Below are positions 15,653-23,865 of a stretch of DNA of 64,000 nt, one piece after another. The position numbers were made by a program, and so were the translations under genes. Within the stretch, counting starts at the first letter, position 1, and every line of letters starts with the position of its first letter. Below the pieces are notes generated by a model. The model was not told where the DNA came from, made no database searches, and saw nothing but the letters and a program-made list of their open reading frames with translations. Origin of the DNA: Acidimicrobiales bacterium mtb01 (GTDB lineage Bacteria > Actinomycetota > Acidimicrobiia > Acidimicrobiales > Ilumatobacteraceae); NCBI GenBank assembly GCA_004379135.1, contig NBNI01000007.1:62001-126000 (forward strand), given 5' to 3'.

Positions 15653-15658
15653 AGATTA
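15653..15658 (-). promoter_or_regulatory. Leaderless -10 (TAATCT) for the permease gene
   Basis: TAATCT on the minus strand, 7 nt before ATG 15645, in the 83-bp gap after the binding-protein gene. It is a good match to the -10 consensus. Confidence 0.6.
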
Positions 15659-15728
15659 CGCCGGGTGGTTGCGACGAAACGTCGGAACGGTTCGTCGGAT
15701 CGATGTTTCGGATCGATGTCTCGGGCGA

Positions 15729-16577
15729 TCAGCCGACCGAGATCACCGGAGCGCCGACGTTCTCGCTCAGCCACTTGTTGGTGATCTCGGCCAACGAGCC
15801 CGAGTCCTTCAGCGCGGCCAGAGCCTTGTTCACGCAACCGACGAGCTTGTTGTCCTTCTCGAACAGCAGACCGAAGTTGTCGGTGGAGCCACCGGCGTCG
15901 GCCGGGAACTGACCGATCACGGACGAACCCTCGATCTCGACGGCCGAGATGTAGAGAGCGGTCGGAAGGTCGACGACGATCGCGTCGATCTGGCCGGCGT
16001 CGAGAGCAGCCTTCGCTCCGGCGTTGTCGTCGTAGACGAACGCCTCGTTCGAGGGCTTGATCACGTTGTTGATGAAGTCGAGGCTGGTCGTTCCGGCCTG
16101 AGCGCCGAACTTCACGTCGACGAGATCGGCCACCGAGGTGGCGCCGGCGGCCGGCGAACCATCGAGAGCCACGATCGCCTGGTTGGTGGTGTAGTACGGG
16201 TCGCTGAACGACACGATCTCCGAACGCTCCGGGGTGATGGAGTACTGCTGGAGGTTGAAGTCGAAGTTCTTCGCGCCGGGCTGGATGGCCTCGTCGAAGG
16301 TGGTGCGCACCCACACGACGTTCTCGTTCTCGAAGCCGAGTTCGCCGGCGACCGCGTAGGCCACCGCGGCCTCGAAGCCTTCGCCGCTCTCGGGAGCATC
16401 GTTCTCGACCCAGGGCGAGAAAGCCGGATTGCCGGTGGCGATGGTGAGCTTGCCCTCGGTGATGGTGGGGCAGTCGCCGCCGCTCGAGCCTTCGTCGTCG
16501 CCACCGCATGAGGCGAGGGCGAAGGTGCCGATGATGGCCGCGGCCAATGACACGCGCCGGATGGTGGAGGGGATCAT
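15729..16577 (-). CDS. Amino-acid ABC transporter, substrate-binding lipoprotein
   Basis: 282 residues. The lipoprotein signal peptide ends FALASC with lipidation Cys24, followed by a polar GGDDEGSSGG linker. The SBP family 3 fold is evident from GKLTIATGNPAFSPW, GFEAAVAYAVAGELG, VSFSDPYYTTNQAIVAL and VDLPTALYI. It captures an amino acid outside the membrane and delivers it to the permease. The ribosome binding site AAAGGA lies 4 nt before ATG. Its upstream region holds a perfect 13-bp palindrome that may be an operator. Confidence 0.94.
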   Translation of the reverse strand: MIPSTIRRVSLAAAIIGTFALASCGGDDEGSSGGDCPTITEGKLTIATGNPAFSPWVENDAPESGEGFEAAVAYAVAGELGFENENVVWVRTTFDEAIQPGAKNFDFNLQQYSITPERSEIVSFSDPYYTTNQAIVALDGSPAAGATSVADLVDVKFGAQAGTTSLDFINNVIKPSNEAFVYDDNAGAKAALDAGQIDAIVVDLPTALYISAVEIEGSSVIGQFPADAGGSTDNFGLLFEKDNKLVGCVNKALAALKDSGSLAEITNKWLSENVGAPVISVG

Positions 16578-16606
16578 GGGGTCCTTTCGGAATGGGATGT
16601 CGGGAT

Positions 16607-16619
16607 GGGAACGGTTCCC
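16607..16619. promoter_or_regulatory. 13-bp palindrome in the binding-protein leader
   Basis: GGGAACGGTTCCC is perfectly symmetric and lies 30 bp before the start of the binding-protein gene. A TAGTCT (minus strand, complement of 16621-16626) borders it. It could be a repressor site or an RNA hairpin. Confidence 0.4.
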
Positions 16620-16693
16620 GAGACTACCGACCCTCGAACCTGATTCCCGACCAAATTAGTCAGGTTTGGCTGAGCCGATCGTCACGTGAGGGG

Positions 16694-16723
16694 TTGACGG
16701 TGAGACGGAAGGCGTCTTAGTGT
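16694..16723 (+). promoter_or_regulatory. Promoter of the tetR-diiron operon
   Basis: TTGACG (16694-16699), an 18-bp spacer, then TAGTGT (16718-16723), with the GTG start codon 7 nt further on. This is a near-consensus housekeeping promoter with a leaderless transcript. Confidence 0.75.
16701..16719. promoter_or_regulatory. Likely TetR operator between -35 and -10
   Basis: The inverted repeat AGACG-GAAGG-CGTCT (16703-16717) lies between the -35 and -10 hexamers of the tetR promoter, as expected for autorepression. The flanking bases 16701 (T) and 16719 (A) extend the symmetry partly. Confidence 0.5.
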
Positions 16724-16730
16724 CTCAACT

Positions 16731-17318
16731 GTGACAACGGGCATGACTCCGTCTCGCAGTGCCGAGGATCGAGTTCTCGATGCGCTGCACGAGTGCATCG
16801 TGCGCTGGGGCCTCGGCAAGGTCACCATCGACGACGTCGCGAACGAGTCGCACGTGTCGCGCGCGTCGATCTACCGCATGTTCCCGGGCGGCAAGGACGT
16901 GATGTTCGAGGCCCTCCGGGTGCGCAACACGCGCGAGTTCTTCGCAGGAATGCGCTCGGCTCTGCTCGACTCCGATTCGCTGCTCGATCTCACCGTGCAG
17001 ATCGCCGTGTACGCGACCACCGAACTGCGCACTGACGAGCATCTCGTCACCATGCTCGCGACCGAAGAGGCCACCGCAATTCGCGATCTCACCGTCGACG
17101 GACTGCCGCGCATCATCAATGTCGCGTCGGCGTACCTGCTGCCCATGGTCACCGCGTACGTGCCCCACGACGTCGGAGTCCGCTTCGTCGACCTTCTCGC
17201 GCGTCTCGTGATCTCGCACTTCCTCGCGCCCAGCTCGCTCGTCGATCTGGGCGATCCGGCCTCGGCGCGCGAATTCTTCGCGCCACTCGTGGCCTTCATC
17301 GATCTTCCCGTCAGTTAG
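16731..17318 (+). CDS. TetR-family transcriptional regulator
   Basis: 195 residues from GTG 16731, placed by the -10 hexamer 7 nt upstream; an ATG four codons later is the alternative. The N-terminal HTH (KVTIDDVANESHVSRASIYRMFPGGKDVM, about residues 31-59) is a clear TetR DNA-binding domain. The C-terminal ligand-binding half is helical and unassigned. It is followed 51 bp downstream by the diiron protein gene, which it probably controls together with itself. Confidence 0.92.
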   Translation: MTTGMTPSRSAEDRVLDALHECIVRWGLGKVTIDDVANESHVSRASIYRMFPGGKDVMFEALRVRNTREFFAGMRSALLDSDSLLDLTVQIAVYATTELRTDEHLVTMLATEEATAIRDLTVDGLPRIINVASAYLLPMVTAYVPHDVGVRFVDLLARLVISHFLAPSSLVDLGDPASAREFFAPLVAFIDLPVS

Positions 17319-17369
17319 CCAGTCAGAAGTCCAGCCAGTCATCGATCTCGACAACAGGAGACCAACACC

Positions 17370-18497
17370 ATGAGCATCACCGAGAAGGAAAGCCAGGAGA
17401 TCATCGGCCGAGCCGAACTCAACGACATCGAGGCGATCCTGGCCATCCCCACGTGCGACCCGAACGAGGTGCAGCACGTGGTGAAGGACAACGCCGACGC
17501 CATCTTCTCGTGGGACTACTCGCTGTCCCGCCCGGCGTTGCGCCGTCTCTATGAAAAGGCCAAGGTCGGCCAGTGGAACGCCACCACCGATCTTCCCTGG
17601 GACACCGACGTCGACGTCGAGGCCCAGGTGTCGGCCGACCTCGCCGCCGCGGTGTCGGGCCTGACCGCCAGCCACTACGACGGCACGCCGGTCGAGAAGT
17701 GGGGCGACAAGGAGTGGACCGAGTTCGCCGTTCTGCAGCGCAAGTGGAGCCTCTCGCAGTTCATGCACGGCGAGCAGGGTGCGCTTCTCTGCACCGCCAA
17801 GATCACCGAGACCGTGCCGTGGTACGACGCGAAGTTGTACGCCTCGACCCAGGTCGTCGACGAGGCCCGTCACGTCGAAGTGTTCGCCCGTTATCTCGAC
17901 GAGAAGTTGGGCGGCGGTTTCCAGATCAACGCCCACCTGCGCATGCTGCTCGACGACATCATCAACGACAGCCGCTGGGACATGACCTACCTCGGCATGC
18001 AGGTGATGGTCGAGGGCCTGGCCCTGGCCGCGTTCGGAAACCTCTACCAGTTCACGAGCGAGCCGCTCCTCAAGCAGTTGCTGCGCTACGTCATGAGCGA
18101 CGAGGCCCGTCACGTGGCATTCGGCGTCCTGTCGCTGCAGGAGGCCTACTCCGAGATGAGCGACAAGGAGATCAAGGATCGCCAGGAGTTCGCCTACGAG
18201 GCCTCGGTCCGCATGCGCGACCGTTTCATGTCGCAGGAAGTCTGGGAGCGCATGGGCATCAACACCCGCGACATCGTGCCGCTGGTTCTCAACGACCCGA
18301 CGCGTGAGGTCTTCCAGCAGATGCTTTTCAGCAAGATCGTGCCCAACTGCAAGAAGCTCGGGTTGCTCGACCGCAACGATTCGTGGCTGCGCAAGCGTTA
18401 CGAGGAGATGGGCGTCATCCAGTTCGAGAACATGGAGGACACCGGCGAGGAGTACACCAAGTTTGCCCTGGGCGAGGAGATGCCCGCCAGCCACTGA
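17370..18497 (+). CDS. Ferritin-like diiron oxygenase/oxidase
   Basis: 375 residues. Two DEARH motifs are obvious. The likely diiron ligands are Glu135 (HGEQGALL), Glu165/His168 (DEARHVEVF), Glu215 (MVEGLALAAF) and Glu245/His248 (DEARHVAFG). This gives the two ExxH pairs plus two more Glu expected for the R2/AurF-like superfamily, which oxidises substrates with O2. It could be an N-oxygenase, hydroxylase or desaturase-like enzyme; no specific reaction can be named. AGGAGA precedes ATG. Downstream of tetR, it is probably induced by the same ligand. Confidence 0.8.
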   Translation: MSITEKESQEIIGRAELNDIEAILAIPTCDPNEVQHVVKDNADAIFSWDYSLSRPALRRLYEKAKVGQWNATTDLPWDTDVDVEAQVSADLAAAVSGLTASHYDGTPVEKWGDKEWTEFAVLQRKWSLSQFMHGEQGALLCTAKITETVPWYDAKLYASTQVVDEARHVEVFARYLDEKLGGGFQINAHLRMLLDDIINDSRWDMTYLGMQVMVEGLALAAFGNLYQFTSEPLLKQLLRYVMSDEARHVAFGVLSLQEAYSEMSDKEIKDRQEFAYEASVRMRDRFMSQEVWERMGINTRDIVPLVLNDPTREVFQQMLFSKIVPNCKKLGLLDRNDSWLRKRYEEMGVIQFENMEDTGEEYTKFALGEEMPASH

Positions 18498-18507
18498 CCG
18501 ACAGCAG

Positions 18508-18513
18508 TACCTT
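18508..18513 (+). promoter_or_regulatory. Leaderless -10 (TACCTT) for murF
   Basis: TACCTT 6 nt before ATG 18520, just behind the stop of the diiron gene. Confidence 0.5.
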
Positions 18514-18519
18514 CGGGGC

Positions 18520-19854
18520 ATGCGTTGGCGTGCTCAGGACCTGGCCCGTGCTCTCGCCGAGCACGGGCCCTGTCGTTTCGTGGGGCCCGACGTGGAGATC
18601 GACGGGGCGTCGTTCGACTCCCGCTCGCTCGTGCCGGGTCGGATGTTCGTGCCGTTGGTGGCCGAGCGCGACGGACACGAATTCGTCGACGATGCAGTCG
18701 CGCATGGTGCCGTTGCGTATCTGTCGTCGCGTCCGGCGCGCGCCGATCTCGTGGACCGCATCGCGTGCATCGAAGTGGCCGATACCGGAGAAGCGCTCAT
18801 GGACGCGGCGCGATGGGCTCGCACACTTCTTCCGGCGGGCACGATGGCGGTGGGCATCACCGGCTCGGTGGGCAAGACCACCACCAAGGATCTGGTGGCC
18901 GCGGCCATTTCGAGCACCAAGCGAACAGTCGCCTCCGAGCGTTCGTACAACAACGAGCAAGGATTGCCGGTCACGATCCTCAACGCACCGATCGATACCG
19001 AAGTGCTGGTTCTCGAGATGGGGATGCGCGGATTCGGCCAGATCGATCTGCTCTGTCGTATCGGTCGACCGGCGATCGGCGTGGTCACGCGCGTCGGCGA
19101 GGCGCACACGAGTCTGGTCGGCGGCCTTGACGGGGTCGCGCGGGCCAAGGGCGAATTGGTGGAAGCGTTGCCGTCGTTCGGTGTGGCCGTTCTGAACGCC
19201 GACGACGACCGCGTGATCGCCATGCGATCGCGCACTTCCGCCCGCGTGCTCTCGTACGGCGAATCGCCGACGGCCGACGTTCGCATCGATGGCCTCTCGC
19301 TCGACAGCGAGGGCCGCGCCAGGTTCTCGGTACGAACACCGGACGGGTCGGCCGCGATTCGACTCGCACTTCCCGGACGGCATTCGGCTTCCAACGCCGC
19401 CGCGGCCGTCGCGGTCGGAGTCGCCCTCGGCGTTCCGCTCGATGCGATGGCGGAGGGGTTGGCCGATGCGCGGGTGAGCGCACACCGGTCGAACGCCGTG
19501 CGCCTGGCTTCGGGTGCGACCCTTCTCGACGACTGCTACAACGCCAATCCCACGTCGATGCTGGCCGCGCTCGACACCTTGGCCGCGCTCGGTTCGCGTC
19601 GACGACTCGCCTTCCTCGGGCTCATGGCCGAACTCGACGATCCGGCCGAAGCCCATGCGCGCGTCGCGCGCCGCGCGCGCGAGCTCGGCATCGAACTCGT
19701 CGCGGTGGGCACCGATCTCTACGGTTCGAACCCGGTGGAAGTCGATACGGCGATCGAGCGTCTGCGTGCGCTCGGTTCGGATGATGCCGCGCTCGTGAAG
19801 GCGAGTCGGGTGGCCGCTCTCGAACGCCTTGTCGACGCGGTCACGTCTCCCTGA
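18520..19854 (+). CDS. murF: UDP-N-acetylmuramoyl-tripeptide--D-Ala-D-Ala ligase
   Basis: 444 residues. It adds D-Ala-D-Ala to UDP-MurNAc-tripeptide, the last cytoplasmic step in building the peptidoglycan stem peptide. The ATP loop GITGSVGKTTTKD, the EMGMRGFGQI segment, the central-domain LPGRHSASNAAAAVAV and the C-terminal DDCYNANPTSM are all family marks. Length is typical. It lies outside a dcw cell-wall cluster; none of murE, mraY, murD or ftsW adjoins it. Its end overlaps the convergent MFS gene by 14 bp. Confidence 0.96.
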   Translation: MRWRAQDLARALAEHGPCRFVGPDVEIDGASFDSRSLVPGRMFVPLVAERDGHEFVDDAVAHGAVAYLSSRPARADLVDRIACIEVADTGEALMDAARWARTLLPAGTMAVGITGSVGKTTTKDLVAAAISSTKRTVASERSYNNEQGLPVTILNAPIDTEVLVLEMGMRGFGQIDLLCRIGRPAIGVVTRVGEAHTSLVGGLDGVARAKGELVEALPSFGVAVLNADDDRVIAMRSRTSARVLSYGESPTADVRIDGLSLDSEGRARFSVRTPDGSAAIRLALPGRHSASNAAAAVAVGVALGVPLDAMAEGLADARVSAHRSNAVRLASGATLLDDCYNANPTSMLAALDTLAALGSRRRLAFLGLMAELDDPAEAHARVARRARELGIELVAVGTDLYGSNPVEVDTAIERLRALGSDDAALVKASRVAALERLVDAVTSP

Positions 19855-21100
19855 GGAACGCCCATCGCGGCAAGCGGTCGAGATCGCACCACCACGCGAG
19901 GAACAGCGCATAGACGGCGCCGATCAGCAGGACCCAGCGTGCACCGATGGCGTCGATCACGGGACCGGCGACGAGTCCGCCGATGGTGATGGTGCCGCCG
20001 AACGACATGAACCACAACGGCATGACGGTTACACGCTCTTCGTCGCGCAGGTTCTGCTGGAAGACCGTCGCCATCACGGTGGCGAGCAGGAAGTAGAAGG
20101 TGCCCAAGGCGAAGCCGGCCGGGAACGCCGGGCCTGGTGACCCGAGCCAACCGAAGATCGCCAGGCTGATACCGAAGCCCACGAACGAGGCTGAGATGAC
20201 CTTCGGGCGATGCACCCTCGTGAGGAACGTGCCGGCGGCGGCTGCTCCGGCGAACGCTCCGGTTCCGAACACCGCGTAGATCCAGCGATACGTGGAACCC
20301 TCGGGGTCGACGCCCAGGTTCTCGCGGGTGACCGACGGGAAGAGCGCCACCACCACGAGCGAGAAGAACGAGAAGGTGGTCATCGACAACAGCAGGCGCG
20401 ACAGGACCGGGCGATCGCGGGCGATGTTCACGCCGGTGAACAGTCGACGCCATCCCTGGTCGTGATCGAGCGTGCGAACGGCCGGCAGGGTCACCATCGT
20501 GAGAGCCACGATCAGGACGAGGTACGTGGCGGCGTTGATCACGAAGAGACTCGCGGTCGACACACCGACGATGTTGAGGAGAGCGGCGATGCTCGGCCCC
20601 AGCACTCGGGTGCCGTTGAGCTGCATCGAGTTCATGGAGATCGCGCCGGCGAGGTCGCGCTTGTCGACGAGCATCGGAATCGTCGCCTGGAACGCCGGAT
20701 TGTTCAGTGCGTTGGCGATGCCCACCGCGGCCTGCGCGACGAAGAGCGACCAGATCGGTCCGTCGGACGCGACCAAAGCGGCGATCACCAGTGCGAACAC
20801 GAGTTGCACCCACTGCATGCCCATGAGCCACCGCTTGCGGTCGAAGCGGTCGGCGATCAGGCCACCGGGCACGGCCAGCAGCAGGATCGGACCGAGCTGG
20901 GCGAACACCAGGAGCGACACCACTTGAGCCGAGCCGGTCCGGTGATCGACATACGCTGGCAGCGCGAGGTTCTGCATCCACGTGCCGATGTTGGAGAAGA
21001 ACAGCCCGGACCAGATGAGTCGGTAGTCGCGATAGGCCATGGCCGCTCGGGCCGAACCGGGGGTGTGCCCGTGCGGAAGCGGAGGAAGTTCGTCGTTCAT
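19841..21100 (-). CDS. MFS transporter (EntS/DHA3-like exporter)
   Basis: 419 residues with about twelve hydrophobic segments. The N-terminal RDYRLIWSGLFFSNIGTWMQNLALPAYV and the loop GGLIADRFDRKRWLM match the MFS group that includes the enterobactin exporter EntS. AFQATIPMLVDKRDLAGAIS is another mark of this group. It probably effluxes a small molecule. Substrate and regulator are not evident, and neighbours give no clue. Confidence 0.88.
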   Translation of the reverse strand: MNDELPPLPHGHTPGSARAAMAYRDYRLIWSGLFFSNIGTWMQNLALPAYVDHRTGSAQVVSLLVFAQLGPILLLAVPGGLIADRFDRKRWLMGMQWVQLVFALVIAALVASDGPIWSLFVAQAAVGIANALNNPAFQATIPMLVDKRDLAGAISMNSMQLNGTRVLGPSIAALLNIVGVSTASLFVINAATYLVLIVALTMVTLPAVRTLDHDQGWRRLFTGVNIARDRPVLSRLLLSMTTFSFFSLVVVALFPSVTRENLGVDPEGSTYRWIYAVFGTGAFAGAAAAGTFLTRVHRPKVISASFVGFGISLAIFGWLGSPGPAFPAGFALGTFYFLLATVMATVFQQNLRDEERVTVMPLWFMSFGGTITIGGLVAGPVIDAIGARWVLLIGAVYALFLAWWCDLDRLPRWAFLRET

Positions 21101-21162
21101 GGGCCTCGGCGAGCCTAGTGAGGGTCCGCTGTCGGAGACCGGGACGGTGACAGACTCGACGT

Positions 21163-21345
21163 GTGAGTTCCGACGCGATCACCGACGTCACAGCGCAGGC
21201 AAAGCCGATCGATACCTCCGCGACGTCGTGTCGATCACCTCTCGGCACCTATCCGGAGTGCCCGTTGTGCGGTGGCGATTTGTTCCCCGAGCACGCTCAC
21301 TTCAAGTGCTCGGGTTGCGGCTGGCGCGACTCCTGCTGCGACTAG
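21163..21345 (+). CDS. 60-residue zinc-ribbon microprotein
   Basis: It starts at GTG 21163. The C-terminal half holds CPLC (33, 36) and CSGC (49, 52), a compact zinc ribbon with WRDSCCD at the end. Function is unknown. Small proteins with one such ribbon often bind nucleic acid or a partner. CAGACT lies 6 nt before the GTG, compatible with the leaderless pattern seen elsewhere in the window. Its stop overlaps the stop of the convergent amidase gene. Confidence 0.65.
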   Translation: MSSDAITDVTAQAKPIDTSATSCRSPLGTYPECPLCGGDLFPEHAHFKCSGCGWRDSCCD

Positions 21346-22727
21346 CGCCAGTTCGGCGCACCGATCGCGCGCTCGATGTGCTGGGCGACGGCCAGCACCA
21401 CGTCTTCGCGGCCGGGTCGTCCAACCACTTGCACGCCGATCGGCAATCCGGCGTTGGCACCCGAATGGCGGCCGGCCGGCACCGACACGATCGGTAATGG
21501 TGACACCAGATTCCACACCGAGGTCATGTCCTCGGAATGATGGCGGTCGTCGTCGTGATGACGCGCGCGGCGATCGTTGAGTTCCTTGGTGGCGGGTCCC
21601 GGAGGTTGCGACATCGTCGGACATACGATCACGTCGTTGTCCGCGAGCACCGCGGCGACACGAGTCCACGCGACCGTGCGATCGATCTCCAGTCGCTTGG
21701 CCTCCACCGCGCCGAGAGCGCGGCCGTATTCGATCAGCGAACGCACGTCGCGATCGAGATCGTCGGCACTGGTGTCGTACAGGTCGCCGTAGTACGCGGC
21801 CATGAAGATTCCCCACAGCTGCAGCCAGACGAGGTTGTCGTGGGCCGTGAAGAGGGGAGGAGCCTCCGTGCACCGTGCACCGGCGTCGCCGAGAAGACCG
21901 ACCACGTCGACGACGGACCGTGCGATCTCGTCGTCGACCGCCCAGCAGCCGAGATCGACCGACCAGCTCACCTTCAACGACGAGAGGTCGACCCGGCTGC
22001 GCTCGACGGGGGGATGCACCGAGTACGGGTCGCGCAACGACGGGCCCTGAGTGGTGAGCAGGAACTCCCACGCATCGTCGACGCTTCGCGCCAGCGGTCC
22101 GTGATGCGAGATCAGATCCCAGAGGCCGGGCAGCACGTCCATCGGTATTCGTCCGAGTGACGGCTTGAGTCCGACCAGCCCGCACCAGGCCGATGGAATA
22201 CGGACCGAGCCGCCCATGTCGGAGCCTTCGGCCACCGCGACGCAACCCGACGCCACGGCCGCCGCCGATCCTCCGCTCGAACCGCCAGTAGTCCGTTCGG
22301 GATTCCACGGGTTTCGCGAGGCCCCGTGGAGGAGGTTGTCGGTGATTCCGGCGTGGGCGAATTCGGGCGTGTTGGTGCTGCCGATGATCACCGCGCCGGC
22401 CGAGAGCAATCGCTCGACGACCCAACCCGTCGAGTCGGCGACGTGCGCCGCGTGGGTGCGCGATCCGAGCGTGAGTCGATGACCCGCCCACGGCGACGTG
22501 TCCTTGATCGCGACGGGAATTCCGAAGAGTGCACGACCATCGTGCGGTCCGAGGGTTCGGGCCCGCTCGCGCGCCTCGTCGGCCCAGATCTCGACGAAGC
22601 AGTTGAGCGACGGCTGGACCTCAGCCGCGCGAGCAAGTGCCTCATCGACGATTTCGAGCGGCGAGGCTCGACCCGACGTGATGAGTTCGCGCTGGGCGGC
22701 GATCGTCGCGAACGTCGAGTCGCCCAT
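21342..22727 (-). CDS. Amidase (amidase signature family)
   Basis: 461 residues. The Ser-cisSer-Lys triad is visible: Lys in VAIKDTSPW, the Gly/Ser loop TGGSSGGSAAAVASG, and GSDMGGSVRIPSAWCGLVGLKPS. It hydrolyses an amide whose identity is not predictable. ATG 22727 lies 11 nt after the LLM oxidoreductase stop, so the two genes are probably co-transcribed. The longer upstream reading lies inside the LLM gene and is not family-like. A histidine-rich stretch (RRARHHDDDRHHSED, about residue 390) is unusual. Confidence 0.92.
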   Translation of the reverse strand: MGDSTFATIAAQRELITSGRASPLEIVDEALARAAEVQPSLNCFVEIWADEARERARTLGPHDGRALFGIPVAIKDTSPWAGHRLTLGSRTHAAHVADSTGWVVERLLSAGAVIIGSTNTPEFAHAGITDNLLHGASRNPWNPERTTGGSSGGSAAAVASGCVAVAEGSDMGGSVRIPSAWCGLVGLKPSLGRIPMDVLPGLWDLISHHGPLARSVDDAWEFLLTTQGPSLRDPYSVHPPVERSRVDLSSLKVSWSVDLGCWAVDDEIARSVVDVVGLLGDAGARCTEAPPLFTAHDNLVWLQLWGIFMAAYYGDLYDTSADDLDRDVRSLIEYGRALGAVEAKRLEIDRTVAWTRVAAVLADNDVIVCPTMSQPPGPATKELNDRRARHHDDDRHHSEDMTSVWNLVSPLPIVSVPAGRHSGANAGLPIGVQVVGRPGREDVVLAVAQHIERAIGAPNWR

Positions 22728-22738
22728 CGACGGGTTCG

Positions 22739-23785
22739 TCAGGCCTTGATGAGGTCGGCGTAGAGCGGGAGCACCATTGGTGGTCCGCTCACGAGAAAGG
22801 TGGTGATGCAGGTCTCCTTCCACCGATCGAGTTCACCCTTGATCTTGTCGGGCGGGCCCACCAGGGCCACGTCCTCCACCATCGCGAGCGGGATCGCGGC
22901 GGCCGCTTCATCCTTCTTGCCGGCGAGGTACAGGTCCTGCACCTTGAGTGCCACGTCCTCGTAGCCCATGCGCGCGAACACCTCGAAGTGGAAGTTGGCG
23001 CCCCGCGCACCCATGCCACCGGCGTAGAGCGCGAGGAACGGACGCACCATGTCGGCGCACTTCTCGACGTCGTCGCCCGGCACGATGAGAATGGTGGTCG
23101 CAACTTCGAAGCGGTCGGCCTTGTTGGCCTCGCCCGACTTGGCGAATCCCTCGTTCAGGCACTTGCGGTAGAAGCCGTCCTCCTTCGGCGAGAAGAACAG
23201 CGGCAGCCACCCGTCGCAGATCTCGGCCGACAGGGCGACGTTCTTCGGACCCTCGGCGCCGAGGAAGATCGGGATCTCGTTGCGCAACGGATGGACGGTC
23301 GACTTGAGCGGTTTGCCCAGACCGCGGCCGTCGGGCTTGGTGTACGGAAGGTCGTAGAACTCGCCGTGGTGCTCGATCGGCTTCTCGCGACGGATCACGT
23401 TGCGCACGATCTCGACGTACTCGCGTGTTCGCGCGAGGGGCTTGCCGTAGGCCTGGCCGTACCAGCCCTCCACGACCTGTGGTCCGCTCACGCCGAGGCC
23501 GAGGATGAATCGTCCGTTCGACAAGTGATCCATGGTGATCGCGGCCATCGCAGCCGCCGTTGGCGTGCGGGCGTTCATCTGCATGATCGACGTTCCGAGA
23601 CGAACCTTCTCCGTCTGCGATCCCCACCAAGCGAGCGGCGACAGCGCATCCGAGCCGTACGCTTCGGCCGTCCACACGGAGTCGAAACCGAGTCGTTCGG
23701 CTTCCTTCACTCCTTCGAGCGCACCCTTCGGGGGACCCGCCGACCAGTAACCAGTGGAATAACCGAGCTTCAACTCTTTCGCCAT
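22739..23785 (-). CDS. LLM-class F420-dependent oxidoreductase
   Basis: 348 residues of the luciferase-like monooxygenase fold. LGYSTGYWSAGPP, ERLGFDSVWTAEAYGSDALSPLAW, RLGTSIMQMNARTP and FILGLGVSGPQVVEGWYG are typical of the actinobacterial F420 group. The cofactor precursor is made by fbiC in this window. Substrate unknown. It is probably co-transcribed with the downstream amidase, and the P450 gene lies 80 bp upstream on the same strand. CACCAT 6 nt before the ATG is a weak leaderless-type hexamer. Confidence 0.88.
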   Translation of the reverse strand: MAKELKLGYSTGYWSAGPPKGALEGVKEAERLGFDSVWTAEAYGSDALSPLAWWGSQTEKVRLGTSIMQMNARTPTAAAMAAITMDHLSNGRFILGLGVSGPQVVEGWYGQAYGKPLARTREYVEIVRNVIRREKPIEHHGEFYDLPYTKPDGRGLGKPLKSTVHPLRNEIPIFLGAEGPKNVALSAEICDGWLPLFFSPKEDGFYRKCLNEGFAKSGEANKADRFEVATTILIVPGDDVEKCADMVRPFLALYAGGMGARGANFHFEVFARMGYEDVALKVQDLYLAGKKDEAAAAIPLAMVEDVALVGPPDKIKGELDRWKETCITTFLVSGPPMVLPLYADLIKA

Positions 23786-23865
23786 GTGGCCATGGTGGCA
23801 CCCCGTCCGGCGCGGTCAGCAACCGGGCGCAGATCGACCGAGTGTCGATGCCACACCAGGGAGCA

